A stretch of 64,000 bases of DNA, from assembly GCA_945859605.1 (NCBI GenBank), contig OX243819.1, forward strand, positions 7,418,419 through 7,482,418, read 5' to 3'. The notes under the pieces are model-generated. The model was not told the origin of the DNA. It was given only the letters and a program-made list of their open reading frames with translations, and ran no database searches. This document shows, piece by piece, positions 1 through 12,302 of the stretch; position 1 is the stretch's first letter, and the number at the start of each line of letters is the position of its first letter. The translations under genes and the position numbers were made by a program. This DNA is from Lumbricus rubellus. Its lineage: Eukaryota; Annelida; Clitellata; Crassiclitellata; Lumbricidae.

Positions 1-1875
1 ACATAAATTACTAGAAATGAGGCTATGCACTCATATCCCATATCTCATGCCCTGAAGTCACTGCTTATTGGCTCCTTATTCTGATATTAAGATGCTTGAA
101 ACTGCGGCTATAATTATAGTCTATAGCTGATAAACATTTACTGCAGCAAACCCACAGAACTTAGAATCTGTTCAACCAAGTCCTCCGATCACAGAGATCT
201 CCTCTTGTGCAAACAACTAGAACTGTTACTTGTGAATAATAATTCATCTTACTCTTTCAATAACTGGACCCACTCAAAAAACATGAAACTCTCTTCCATG
301 GCTGCTGATAATCCTGCTCAGTTGACTCGTTTGTCGTTTCTTTCTCAAATTAAGATCCACCATTTCCCATCACTGATACCAAAGGATGCATCTGTCTCAG
401 GGAAGTGATCTCATTAGAGTCTGGCCTCATTAAAGCTCTGTAATAATTTATTGTTGTACACAAGTCATAATAAACTTTTATATGTAAGAAGACTTCCTTA
501 TAAAAGAAGACTTCCTTTGTCCAACAAACAATTAGCCTGTCTACTTTGGTTTCCTCCTCCTCCTCCTCCTTTCCTCCTACCTCGTCCTCCCTTCCCTAAT
601 CAGAGTCATTCATCTGAGATGTCAGCTGGACTAGAGCAAGAGACCTAGGATTAGTCCACTGTGTTGACCTTGCAGTTTCAAAATGTGGGGTACACTGATA
701 GTAGCACATCCAGCAAAGGATCTCTACTCAGATCCACCTCTGACTGAAATTCGTGCTTAGGATATTGGATGTACTAAAACAACTGTAAGCCAGTAAGTTC
801 AGGTGAGGATTTGCATATCTTCTTATCTCCTTATCTACAGTAGACTACAGTTGGATCATTGTATGGCACCAAACGTTGCTTCTCTTAGCAGATTTCTAAT
901 TGGACGCCAATGCCCAGTTGCATCGCTAATGAGGGGAGGGACTACTGACAAAAAAGCACCTGTGAAAAGCTGATCTTCTTTTGATATTATACAAAGCTGG
1001 CCAACATATTATTATGAAATAGTAACCACGTAGTTTGATCAGTCTGCACAATGTCTTCCAATGCTGTGAAGACTGGTAAACCTAATACAAATAGAAGTCA
1101 AAGCGCCGTCATAATTATGCACAAGGTTTCAATACTGCATAACAGATCATTTACAATGATAAGTCCTAACAGAAAAAGGTTGACTAAGGAAGAAGATAAA
1201 GACTCCTCAGATTTGTAAAAAAAGTCATAAGTGCTAACAGGAAGATAGGCTTACCAACGACAACACGCACAGCAGAGTAAACATAGGCACAGTTAAGAAT
1301 GCTGAAGTGGCTAAGAAGCAGGTTTACAAATATCATAACAGGCTTGCCCTATTTCGGTCTTTCATGTAAAATATCCAGAGCATGACTGCCAACCTGATAG
1401 GCCTAGCTGCAACTGACGAAATAAACGCAAGCTATGCACCACATTTACTAATCAACAGCTTATAACAGCAGAATTATATAGCTAATTAACCAACTTGTAG
1501 GTAGTAATAATCGTCCGTCTGAGTTGCTGTGCAAGTAGAATCAATTCGAATCGAATATGCAGAGACTAGTCATCAGCAGTAAACTGCTGCCTATAGGCTA
1601 TAGTATGAAAAGCATAAGCGAAAATGACCTCTCTCCCTCTAGTGGCATACGCCTCTGCTTTCGAATCATGATCACTGTAGCGTGCCTGAAAGGACCATCC
1701 AAAATCAGCCAACCATTTCATGGTGTCATACAAATAAGGTCTCTGAAGTTTAGTCATGATTCCATGGGAAGCCGAAATGCGAAAAATTGGCTCTTGTCAT
1801 CTATAAATCAGGCTTTACAAGAGATGAGGGTAATTGAAAAGCATTGGCAAAGGAAGATTGGCAGCTTTAGTCGTC

Positions 1876-1890
1876 TAAATATATATATAA

Positions 1891-1939
<49 letters not shown>

Positions 1940-1940
1940 C
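1876..1940. repeat. (AT)n microsatellite
   Basis: Alternating AT with occasional AA interruptions. It creates artificial isoleucine-tyrosine open frames on both strands. Confidence 0.9.
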
Positions 1941-2009
1941 ACACAACTGAGTATTATGATCCACATAAGTCTACCAAAGGGCAGAAGCACATGACTTAAA
2001 GCCCAATAC

Positions 2010-2039
2010 CTGCCGTTTCATCATACTGTGAAACGGCAG
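2010..2039. repeat. short perfect hairpin
   Basis: An 11-bp stem (ctgccgtttca and its complement) encloses an 8-nt loop. No U-run follows and no function is inferred. Confidence 0.6.
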
Positions 2040-2050
2040 CGATCAGGCTC

Positions 2051-2451
2051 AATTATTTCTATATCACGGTTCATAGCCATGGTTATTCAGTAGTGCTCAA
2101 CATAAACACCTACAAAAATCAAGAGAATAATTTCACAATGCATCCTTTAGACCACTAGTCTGCCGCTGCCCGCTTCCCAGTAATGAACAGCTCGATAGTG
2201 TCAATGTGCTTGAAAGTTCATCCTACTTTTCATTGTCAAACAATGTTAACTTCCGTACATTTTTATTAAATAAGTCAAATATACTTTCTTTCCAAGCAAT
2301 CAGCATAAATATCTGGAAGACTAGTTGAATGTCTTTTCGAAGTGACATAGTCTTTAACATTGTGCACGTTAATGGAAAAGATTCATAATGTAATGTAATT
2401 AGTAATTATTTCTATATCACCGTTCATAGCCATGGTTATTCAGTAGTGCTC
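2051..2451. repeat. pair of 48-bp direct repeats
   Basis: The segment at 2051-2098 recurs at 2404-2451 with one visible substitution. The 305 bp between them is single copy. They could be the scar of a local duplication or the ends of an old insertion. No TIR or TSD is visible. Confidence 0.7.
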
Positions 2452-3179
2452 CCAGTGTGAGAAGAAGAGAGCCAATTCCATGAGCAAAGCAGAATACTCT
2501 CTCAGAAGTCGCAACTCTTTGGCCACTCAGCTCTTGCCACCTCTTTGTGAGCAGCAAAATTTTCTTGAAATATTTTCAAAATCTGATGCATGTGTGCAGT
2601 GATAAATATCTGAAAATTTATATACATATTTTATGCTACAATTCTCCAGAATCTATACACAGAGACTAATCAATCAATACTCGTTTATTTAATCATAATA
2701 AGCTAACAGGAACGCGACTTGTAAAAGAAAAGTTAAATTACAGGACAGAGGCATTCTCGAGGCAACATGTAGGCTATACTTGAAGAGTGTTAATAGGAGC
2801 TCTTAAGTCTAAGACTTAACAGAAACACATTGGCCACATCAGTCTGCCATAGGGCACCAGTACTTAGACTGAAGAGAATTAGTTTGCTAAGTTGGTCGAT
2901 TATAATGCAAGTGATTCACACAGGCAATTGAGCCAAAATACTCATGGCCTAAACAACGTGGCCTGCTTTACTATTCAAGCAGAAGTTGATGGATATTTTG
3001 AAATGATGTGTAAACACTTAAGCTAGTATGAAATTGTTTGTAGATTTTTGTGCACATTTGGCCTATTAAGCTATAAATATCTAGAAGTAATTTTGCACTA
3101 CAGGGTAATACACATTTTTTAGGTCACAACTGCTCATCATCACTCACAGATCCTGCCAAACATTCATAAGTGTCTACAG

Positions 3180-3550
3180 CAGCGGTTCCCAACCCGTGGC
3201 CCGCGGGCCAAAAGTGGCCCGCGAGGCCTCAAAAAATGGCCCGCCAGTCCTCATAAATGGCCCTCGTCTCTCAAAGAATTAACAAAAAAAGTCTATATGA
3301 AAAAATTGACAATTTGGACAGGATAAAAAATGTAATTATTTTCTATTACAAATTACTTTTATTTTGACGTCTATAAATAACATCAAACATTCTATTTTGA
3401 ATCAATAAATTATTATAATTTTATGTGCTTTTAGTTAATTAAATTCTAACATTGTGGCCCCCTAATGTCCTTTAACTAATAAAAAGTGGCCCTCGTGTCC
3501 TAAAACTTAGAAAAAGTGGCCCTAGACTCAAAAAAGGTTGGGAACCACTG
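3180..3550. mobile_element. hAT-type MITE, 371 bp
   Basis: The element begins cagcggttcccaacc and ends ggttgggaaccactg, the classic hAT terminal pattern. It is flanked by a perfect 8-bp target duplication, gtctacag, at 3172-3179 and 3551-3558. The body is rich in 'gtggccc' repeats near both ends and has no coding capacity, so it would need a transposase supplied elsewhere. Confidence 0.93.
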
Positions 3551-3558
3551 GTCTACAG

Positions 3559-4880
3559 TTTGTTTGTGAAATGGTCCCAAAGATTGTTAATGGTCAAATC
3601 TTGAAGCGAAAAACATCTGATGGCAGGCCCAACTCTCCATAGATAGCAGAAATTCTATTTCACACTCAACAAGTGACAACATATGTTTAGAGATGTCACA
3701 AATCACCATGAAGTATTTGTTCACTTTAATATCCCACCACAGTTTATGGTCGTGTTATTATGAAGTTGACTGCTCATCTCTGTACATGAAATGCAAGGAA
3801 GAATTTGTGTTATTCTGAAAGTCCTTTTTAAAATAAATTCTCTTGGGACAATTTAATACTAGGGACCATCCCTATATTACGTATGCAAAAATCGTATTTT
3901 CGTCCCCCCCATTTCATTTTGTTAACCCTCATGCGTACGTACGAATAAGCTTACAGCTAAAGTCATCTATGACACATTATTTTGCCGCAGGCTACGATTT
4001 ATCTTTTGTTAAACATATTTTCTAGCTAAACTTTTTTAACTGTTCTTGTTTACTGTTTAGATCTGAACAGAATTTTATTTCAATGTAGTCAAATGCCATC
4101 AGACGACTATATGATAATACAAGTTAAAAAATGTCTAAATTGCTAATGTAGACATCATAATAATATTAGACATTTATTTTGCGTACGTACATTTTGCCAA
4201 AACAACCCCTCAGTACGCAAATCGCCTAAATCCCGGGAACCCCTGCGTGCAAACGTAATATTTGAACAGCCCTTAACATGTTTCCCTAAAATGCCTAATT
4301 AAATTTCAGCATAATAAAAAGAGCAAAATCTGGAATGCTTTATACTAAAACCCATTGACCTACTCATTCATTCATTCATTCCACTCATTCATTCATTGTT
4401 TCCCTCATGCATTCATTTTACCAAGAAGCATATATTCTCTATTGAACCAGCTGCAACCCATTGACATTGATCATATACAACAAAAAGCAATCAGTAGTAT
4501 GAATAAAGACATCTAACTATGAACATTTTTCATGCCAGATGATCATGTTTTCAGGTCAATAATAATTCTATTAGTCTTATAAAATTTTATTCCATAAATT
4601 TTAAATTTATGTCTCTTGGTGTCAGACAATAAAACAAACAGCTTCTAATTTAAAATTTCAGTCAAATTATCAATCTTATACACTCAATATACAGTCATCT
4701 CTAAGTCAAAATGAAGCAATGCAAGGTTTAAATTCCATTCTTCGATTCATAATTATTTGCTGTGCAGAAGCATATTTCTACAACTGCACCAACTCCTTTT
4801 GAGCAACTAGATACAATAGAATAACGACAATGGGTTTGTTAAGTTCACAGGGATTTAAGAAAGCAACATCCGTGGAGCAG
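3559..4880. other. intergenic region downstream of the fucosyltransferase gene
   Basis: No coding region is recognised. An imperfect (CATT)n run lies near 4363-4437. A minus-strand AATAAA (tttatt at 4586-4591) about 290 bp beyond the fucosyltransferase stop is a candidate polyadenylation signal. Confidence 0.5.
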
Positions 4881-5891
4881 CTACTCCATTGGAATCCAAT
4901 GAGGAGGAAAGTAATCTCTTTTCTCTACTTGATATTCCAGTTGTGTGAAAGGCCTAGGCCATTTGTTATAGTAAACTGTTGTTCCATTTGCAATCCAAGC
5001 TGCCCACCAACCAAATGATCCAACTGAAATCACAGAGTGATGACAGCTGCTCAAAATTGCGAGATCAACGGCTTCTGAGTTACCATCAGAAAATGCTATG
5101 TCATCTCCAACTAAATTTTCTTTTGCCCACTCGATATCGTCACTGCAAACGATGAAACAAACTGTGGCATAGTTGCGCCTGAAATAATCCATCGCTTTAA
5201 CAAAGTAGTGTGAAGGTGCAGTGATGTAGCCATACTGTCTGTAATATCCTTCAGTCATGTCGCCCCTCCTCACGTGAATGCCCACACGAGTGACTCTACT
5301 GTCTTGCCACAGATCAGGTAAAGTTGCAAAAAACTTCTGTGCTTCTTCTAAAACAAAATCTTGGAAGACGAAATTAGCACGAATCTCAGCGTCGATTTGA
5401 GCAAAGTACTTGAAAGATTGGAGATACCCGAGAAGTTTCACATGTGTCCTCGAATCAAGGTTCATAAGGCTCATGTCAAATGCGCATGCACGCTTTCCAT
5501 ATTCATCGTAGGTTGTGTGGAACAGCAGTGTGTTGGTCATGTCATCCGTTGTTCTAGCACTGATATTAAATATCCGTGTTAATCGAATTCCTTCTTGAAT
5601 AACTGGCGTCATGTTGTTGCGACGAGCGATGCCCAACAACGACGCATACGCAAACATGCTATTTCCAAGTCGACGTCCAACGCCACAGTCTGAGGTGATG
5701 AAGGTGACTGGTGACGCATAAGGAAGTCGAATGTGTGTTGGACCATTGTCCAGGAATAACCGGTAATTTATGCAGAGGCACAGCAGCAAGACAATGACGG
5801 ATATGCAGAAGAATTGGTATTGAGCAGATCGAAGCGAAGACCTATGGCATGTATCTGACAAATGCCTATACTTGAAAGTGTTATGCAACAT
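4881..5891 (-). CDS. galactoside alpha-1,2-fucosyltransferase-like (GT11), single exon
   Basis: 336 residues. The family (GT11; vertebrate FUT1/FUT2, nematode and bacterial relatives) transfers fucose from GDP-fucose to galactose in alpha-1,2 linkage in the Golgi. The protein is a type II membrane protein: a short basic N-terminus, one hydrophobic segment at about residues 27-44, a stem, then the catalytic domain. The donor-binding motif HVRRGD is at residues 206-211. The conserved C-terminal block SVGSFGWWAAW is at about 289-299, after the SSCHH stretch. The length fits animal GT11 enzymes. The ATG at 5889-5891 is the first in frame after an in-frame stop 15 codons upstream. Like vertebrate FUT genes, it is uninterrupted by introns. 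It is the only gene here that looks like an intact cellular gene. The family assignment is firm; the acceptor sugar is not predictable. Confidence 0.93.
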   Translation of the reverse strand: MLHNTFKYRHLSDTCHRSSLRSAQYQFFCISVIVLLLCLCINYRLFLDNGPTHIRLPYASPVTFITSDCGVGRRLGNSMFAYASLLGIARRNNMTPVIQEGIRLTRIFNISARTTDDMTNTLLFHTTYDEYGKRACAFDMSLMNLDSRTHVKLLGYLQSFKYFAQIDAEIRANFVFQDFVLEEAQKFFATLPDLWQDSRVTRVGIHVRRGDMTEGYYRQYGYITAPSHYFVKAMDYFRRNYATVCFIVCSDDIEWAKENLVGDDIAFSDGNSEAVDLAILSSCHHSVISVGSFGWWAAWIANGTTVYYNKWPRPFTQLEYQVEKRDYFPPHWIPME

Positions 5892-6689
5892 GGGTTCCAG
5901 CCAGTAGATAACAATCTGAATGAAATCACATGTTCACATGTTCAGTAGTAGAAGTTCTGCTCTGAAGATAGGAAAGTCAATTTTCATCTGAAATTTCACC
6001 ACCTGAACAAAGAATTAAAAAGACAAAGTTAGCCAATTGTGATGTTCAAATGTTAGATAAACAATAATTAGCTGTCATGTGCTTGTAGGAGGCTCATGGG
6101 ACATCCCTCATAAAAGAGCAGGCACATTCAAAAAGAAAGGGACGCAACTCCAGGTGGATGGCCCAACCAATGAATAGCATGACACAGATCAACGAAAGAA
6201 GATCACCAAGAGAAATGTTGCAATAGAGATATTGTACGTAGGCAAAGATATTTCCAACTGATGCCATGCATGCACAATGGCAAAAGCATCAAGCCATGAA
6301 AGTCATCATAATCCATGCCAAAATGACAACAACAAAACTTAACAACTAAGCTGTCAGAATCAATCTCAAACCTCACATGCAAATGTATGAACCGTACTGG
6401 TTCATACATTTGCATGTGAGGTTTGAGATTGATTATGTGCATTTCTACATGCAGGCCTCCTAATATTGTGCTTCGTAGGTTTACCAGTCACTTTTAGCAC
6501 ATGCATGTAATTTAAAAAAATGTTAGGAAACTTGTAAAAGCATTCCATTATAGCAAACTAATACGATGTTCTTACATTATGGATGACCATGTTTGCTTAC
6601 ATCCGTGGCAGTCTTGGGGAGATATGCCAACTGTTGATGCACGTTCAAAGTTCCTGACCTTAACCATTGAACGCTCATAGGACACAGTT
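5892..6689. other. upstream region of the fucosyltransferase gene
   Basis: No coding region is seen. On the minus strand an AG acceptor-like site (…aatttcag) lies about 85 bp upstream of the ATG, so a separate 5' UTR exon is possible. The region contains the perfect palindrome listed next. Confidence 0.4.
6358..6434. repeat. perfect 36-bp inverted repeat with 5-nt loop
   Basis: Arms 6358-6393 and 6399-6434 are exact reverse complements, separated only by gtact. The match stops abruptly on both sides. No TSD or coding capacity is visible. If transcribed it would form a long perfect hairpin. Confidence 0.95.
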
Positions 6690-7487
6690 TGCTCAACAAC
6701 TCACCATTGATTACTGCAACTTCCTCCTGCACGGCCTTCCAAAAGTTCATCTCTCCCTCTCCAGTCCGTTTTAAATGCAGCTACCAGACAATAAATATCC
6801 CCACTTCTTCGCTTGTCCCAAAATCCTCTTTCATGTTCGATCACTTGTACTGGCTCCCTGTCATTGCTTGAATTCAGCTCAAGATTCTCACTTTAATTTA
6901 CCAACCTAGTGCACAAGGATCTTCATGATCTCTTCTGCCCATCGACTTCAGCATTCTCTATTTATCCACTACGATCAAGTGACAGACACGATCTCCTTGT
7001 TCCGTGAGCAAGGATGGCTTTGGCCAAAACTTGAGCTTTTGCCTTCATTGGTCCTGCACCTTGGAGTCAGCTCTCTACGTTAACATGTTCCTCATTAATA
7101 ATTACTGGTACCCCGGAATATGAGTAATTGCAACCCGCACACTGGTATAAACACTCAGTACCAACACACCTTCCTACCTTAAGTCACTACTAAATCCTTA
7201 CATTCCTCTTCGTTGTTTGCGTTCATCGGTACAAATATTTTAGCTGAACCTCGATGCAAACAAGTTACGGGCTCGCGTGCATTCCATTCCTCTGCACCTA
7301 AGAAGTGGAATCAGCTTCCGCGCTCTCTTCGAAGCTCTATTTCACTTCCTTCAAAAAGCGATTTAAAACTCACTACTTCTCCTTGACTTTCATGGATCTC
7401 TGACTGCACCTTCCTCTGGCGGCTGACTATCCGCGCCTCAGATTCACATTTCGGTGTGACCTTGCGCGCGTTATAAATTTATTCAAT

Positions 7488-7518
<31 letters not shown>

Positions 7519-7520
7519 TA
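6690..7520 (+). pseudogene. CR1/L2-like LINE, decayed 3' end
   Basis: Across several frames the plus strand gives fragments of the C-terminal part of a non-LTR reverse transcriptase: DYCNFLLHGLP near 6710, a 'WLPV' block near 6850, and a KKWNQLPRSLR stretch near 7300. Stops and shifts interrupt the frame throughout. The copy ends in an (AAT)n tail at about 7490-7519, typical of CR1/L2 elements. A second copy of the same 3' end lies at 57,625-57,815. The family is supported by motif order; the exact clade is not. Confidence 0.75.
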
Positions 7521-7775
7521 TTAACGCACTGGCTACGGAACCGTCCGGACGGTGCCGTATTTCTTTTTCTACGGAACCGTCCAACACTTATGGAGCTACC
7601 ATAGGCACTAACACCCGTCGGCGAATTACGATTGGCTACCCGTTTAGTGGAAGAGTCGAAGACCGTAGGGGAGGAGGTTGACGAGTACAATTTATGCCCA
7701 TCCCTTTGTAAACAGTAGCCTACTGTCAAGAGCACGTGCGACACGCAAGGTCTCACGATTTTAGACGAATTGCAA

Positions 7776-8077
7776 TGTAAAACGTGGTAAAATCCCAGAC
7801 TGGCTGCCCGTACTCCAAACAATATGGCCGTTAACGAATGCAATAAAATTAGAGCGCGACCTATAGACGACATCGCAACGTGAGGGTCGGTTAGGGCTCA
7901 GGTTAGGCGTCGTGAGGGTCGGTTAGGGTTAGTTTTAGGGTTAGTGCAGTCATTCTGCTGAAATTGAAGCTGAATTGATGAACAATGTCGTCGATGGTCG
8001 CGCTCTAATTTTATTGCATTCGTTGGCAGCCATATTGTTTGGAGTACGGGCAGCCAGTCTGGAATTTTACCTAAAAC
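7776..8077. repeat. foldback repeat inside E5
   Basis: Two arms of about 95 bp (7776-7870 and 7981-8077) are imperfect reverse complements with a few substitutions and short indels. They enclose copies of a gtgagggtcggttaggg repeat. It is a foldback MITE, probably inserted in E5. Confidence 0.75.
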
Positions 8078-8350
8078 GTTTAAAATGTCTTACAAATGAC
8101 CCTACGTATGGAGGAACATTTTGCACAGGTAATTATGTCTCACTTTAGCGCTCTTTATCGTTAAATTTAAGCATGGTTATAACATAGAAGACCTAGGTGT
8201 CGTTCGCGTATAGGGTATAAGGTTTCGCGTCGTGAGGGTCGGTTAGGGTTAGTGTTAGTGTCGTCATTAGATTTTTATGATTTTTGCGTCGTGAGGGTCG
8301 GTTAGAGTTAGTGTTAGGGTTAGTGTCGTCATTAGATTCTTAAGATTTTT
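7870..8350. repeat. telomere-like 'gtgagggtcggttagggttag' repeats
   Basis: At least four copies of a cgtgagggtcggttaggg motif occur near 7876, 7912, 8228 and 8288, with TTAGGG-like extensions. The same motif in reverse orientation occurs at about 61,195-61,270. This is an interspersed repeat, not a telomere tract. Confidence 0.75.
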
Positions 8351-8506
8351 GCGTTGGTTGTTTAGCAGTTGTTGGCCAAGCTAGCCTAATAGCTTGACCA
8401 TCAACTGCTAACATCAACTACCTTCTCCCCCTACGGTCTTCGCCTCTTCTTCACGGTTCCGTAGAAAAAGAAATACGCACCGTCCGGACGGTTCCGTAGC
8501 CAGTGC

Positions 8507-11409
8507 CATAATAATAATAATAAACGTTGTGGGAATCCAAACTAACGCAAATATTCATATTATCGCTCATCTACAAACCTGCAAGAATGCACAAATATAG
8601 TTCTCCAAATAAAGTATAATTTACAATACATAAATATCACCTCTTACTCTAATACATACTAGAATTATGTCGCTGGCAGGATTCTCCTGAACCTGTAATA
8701 TATTTTTGTAAATTTTACCGGCGCACTATGATTGCTATTCGGAAGTGTACGTGAACTTTCCTGAAGCTTCCGGCATAGAGTTCATAGAAAATGTGTTAAT
8801 TCATACATTCATTCGGTCATTTATGTAGCGCTCTGTTTATTAAAAATTACTCAGAGGCGCTCCCGATTCCAGCAGTCCAGCGCGCCTAAAAAGAACAGTT
8901 TTAAGTTTACTAAGGAACGATCCTGGTAGAGTCCCAGGGTATAGGCGTAGCTCAAAAGGAAGGCCATCCCAGACCAACCACAGAAGTGCTCGATTCTTCA
9001 TGGTAGCAGTACGAGCAAAAGGAACCAAGAGGACTCCCTTATCAGCTATGATAATGGACACTCACTTACTCACTTGAGCGGAAACATTAGGCTGCTGCAG
9101 GAATGTAGATTAGAGAGATCTATTAGGTCTAATTACAAATCTGGGGCAGCTGCATTGCTTATAATTACGTCATATCGGTGACTTTCGTCAGCAATCTTAA
9201 GGTTGTTTTACTAAGCCTGAGGAACAGCAAAGCTTAAGCAAGTCAATTAAGAAAGCCCAGCTAAGTAGGTCGACAGTGTCAACGTAGGCCTACGGTAATG
9301 TAAAAGGCACGCACCTTTCCAGTACTTATAAGGTGAAAAGATGCGGTCTAGGTGAGAGCAGTTTCGGTGTAATAATCTTTAGGGTAGCCTACCGTAAGCT
9401 GGTAGGCCTAGATAAGTTTAAAAAAATCATTATTAGGCCTAGGCCTTTGATTTACTCAGCAGGTGACATCCTTCCAATTTTCCTCACAATTCACTTTAGG
9501 CCTAAGAGCTATGCTTAGGCCTAGCCTACCTCTCTTGTTCAGCATGCATCTTTGCCTCAAGGCCCTCAAACCCCATCACTCGTTAATCTATCCAGTATCC
9601 ATAAAAAAGTTAAGTAGGAGCCTATATATGCTACCTGCATGGCTGGGTTACGACACCATACAAATTACCTTCCCTGCTTTTTCTCCGGGATCTTCCCAAT
9701 GCAACCGGGTCTCGTTTATAATAATTACAATGTAGAGATTAAAGTGCCAAAAGTTCGCAAGCAATCCATTAAAAACAGAGGCATTAATTTGCATTGCATT
9801 CGTGTCCGTGCTTAGTGCCATATAAATTGCTATCTTTTTAAAATGCCGACTATGACACAAGACTCGTGTCCTACAGCTGCAGCCTACTTCAAATTGTTTG
9901 CAGCAAGTGTCTCATATAAATTTATTTTCTTTACGATTGAGTTAGAAAGCTACACCTCAATGATCAATCGTAGATTGTAATTGCAAGTGTTTAGGTCTAT
10001 GCACTTAAAGCATGTAGGCCTTATAAATTATTTTAGCCCTTTCACTCTTCAGTTCCAGGTTTTAGTCACTGAAGTTACTGCTCAGTATGAAATTACAGTC
10101 AAAGATCAAGATCATTAGTAGAGATTCGGCAAACTTCTGTTCTTTCTTACATTGGCATGATGCTGGACCACGTGCCCCTATATGTTTACAACCGTCAAGG
10201 AATTCTGTCATGCATATTATATTACCGTGTAGGCCCTATACACTGTATACTATAGCTAGGACTATATGCAGACAGTTCAACTTTCTACATAGCCATAAGC
10301 AGACTTTAGTGCTCTGTGAATAGGCATATGGAATTAGGCCTGCTGGTTACAAAATTACCCGGTAATTGGGTTTCGTTTAAAAGAGATGTAACTTCAGACC
10401 TATGATTAACTAGTAGAAATTTGACAATGACATCACAAATTCAAAAATGATGTTAAGAGGGGAATGCATGACTGGATATGTGGGATACAAGTCGCTGGAC
10501 TGTGATAGTCATTGTAATGATCGGCTAACTCCTTTCTCACGCGTTTTAAACTGCAGGAATTCAAGGCAACAGTACCATCACCTGTAATTTCCAACCATCA
10601 TTTCTTCAGATCCGAATCTATTCAGTATTCAATACATTTAATAAAGAGTCAAGACCATTACGAAAAAGCCTTTGAAGGCCTAACACAACCTACGTTTGCT
10701 CTCACAAGTCTGCAGGTGTAAGAAATCTTCCCTCGACAATATCTAATCTAATCTAATTATGTCACACTGCCCTATTTACAGATTGTCAGCTGAAATTCTA
10801 TCACATCATTCTATTAGCAGCAGACCATCATGATCTACAACGTGCGCGAGGAGGAGGAGGGTGATGATATGACATCAATCGCATTTAGGGGCCTATACAT
10901 CATCATCATCACCATCACCATCATCACAAGACGTATTTACACAAGAGGTCTGTATAATATGCAATCTTGTTTACAAACGATCTGATGGTATTTGAGATGG
11001 ACTTTGTGAACCAGAGCAGAGATCATTGGTCCCTGTATACGTGATTGACCGCCTACGAGTATAGCAGCTACAAAATTAGGTCAGAGCTGCATAGAAGTCA
11101 AAAGCAATGGGAATCTAGTCCACTAGACAGACTGACTTTAGACAATCATTAGATAAACGATTCGTCTGAATATCTACAGTTCTACACAGTTACAGAAGAT
11201 TATGTTGCTTCAGCTGGTCATGATTGCGCTCCATCAGATTAGTCAGAAATAACGGTCCTGTTGCTATTATTTCAGTCCAAACCATGAAATGTGAAACATG
11301 CTTTCAGTCTCACACTAAACTACGACCGATGTCCAGTGACAAGTGAAATCTCTCAACAGCATAGGTGACAGAGACTTGGAAGAGCATTTTGCATTTGCTT
11401 CCAGTGATG
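8507..11409. other. non-coding region without recognised gene
   Basis: I saw no exon or domain. Around 8816-9065 a segment beginning 'tttatgtagcgctctg' reads, on the minus strand, like the 3' untranslated end of a dispersed repeat, but I cannot place it. A (CAT)n/(CAC) microsatellite lies near 10,898-10,926. The 'taggcctac' motif is frequent at 9280-9530. Confidence 0.5.
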
Positions 11410-12298
11410 TAGGGGAAGTAGGGGCGAGACGGACCCCGTAACGGACTTCTGGTTTTAAGACACCATAAACGTGCATCACGGACACAAATTTTTGGTTACT
11501 CGTAGCTTATACAGTAATGTAGCTAAGGGCAACAGAAATTTAATTGCATCCCTATTTGATAATAAGATTTTTTAAATTAAAAAATTTAGTTTTAATGGTC
11601 CATCTTGCCCCCACTATGGGGCAAGATGGACCAGTCTAATAAATCATGCCCCACGCATTATGCTTTCATCGTAGCATGTTCTGGTCACATGTAGAATACT
11701 ATTTTTATGCACATATGTTGTCGTCTATAAATTAAAACATTAAGAATAACGCATAAGTTATATTTTAGTATATTTTGAAATTTCATGGGATTTTGGTGGT
11801 CCATCTTGCCCCCATGGTGGAACAAGATAGACCACTACAATCATGTCTTTCGCGTTAATTGTCATTATTTTTGTATCCAACAATTATTGTTATAGTAATA
11901 ATAACATAATAATTAACTAACATGTGAAATCGGATGAAAATAAGTCGTACCACATGAAACATTCACACAAACGGGGCAAGATGGATCACAAGGTCCGTCT
12001 TGCCCCGTCGGTGACTGATCCAACTAGCCCCCATGGGTAAGGTATAAACTTTTCACCAATAAAATATTAAATCTACTGGGTATCCTGCCAACATTGGATT
12101 CGTTAATACAGCAGAAAAGGGTATTTAACAAAATATATTTTTATCAAAAGCCTGTCACAACGTGCAATTGAATACTTAGCAAATAAATGTTTCTTGAAAA
12201 TAAGATCGGGCAGGTCGAAAATCAAATTTTCACCATAAAAAAAGAGAAAATGAGGTTTCGGTCATTTAGTTTGGGCAAATCACCTAAGCATCAACAGT

Positions 12299-12302
12299 AT
12301 TA
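12299..12302. other. target site duplication of LTR element (left), ATTA
   Basis: ATTA directly before the 5' LTR is repeated directly after the 3' LTR at 20,415-20,418. It marks one integration event. Confidence 0.8.

Larger units (their letters stand above)
1..3171. other. non-coding region without recognised gene
   Basis: The open frames here are short, have atypical composition or arise from AT repeats, and none shows a known domain. The stretch holds an AT microsatellite, a short hairpin and a pair of 48-bp direct repeats, which are listed separately. No promoter or exon pattern could be supported. Confidence 0.6.
7526..8506. mobile_element. E5: non-autonomous element with 54-bp GC-rich TIRs
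   Basis: The terminal inverted repeats at 7526-7580 and 8453-8506 match except for one indel. They start gcactggctacgg and contain the perfect palindrome accgtccggacggt. A further inverted block (gaagaccgtaggggg-like) lies just inside. The element adjoins the (AAT)n tail of the LINE on the left, and (ATA)n continues on the right, so it probably inserted in that microsatellite. I found no clear TSD. There is no coding capacity. Confidence 0.8.

Noticed and set aside
1557..1990. ORFs ending in Ile-Tyr repeats on both strands
   Set aside because: They read through the (AT)n tract and have no domain.
4830..5582. Plus-strand ORFs overlapping the fucosyltransferase
   Set aside because: Antisense shadows of the GT11 coding frame.
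7870..8350. Interstitial telomere array
   Set aside because: The TTAGGG units are embedded in a longer dispersed unit and are too few and imperfect.
8840..9061. Minus-strand 73-residue ORF
   Set aside because: Lies in a dispersed non-coding repeat, with no homology recognised.
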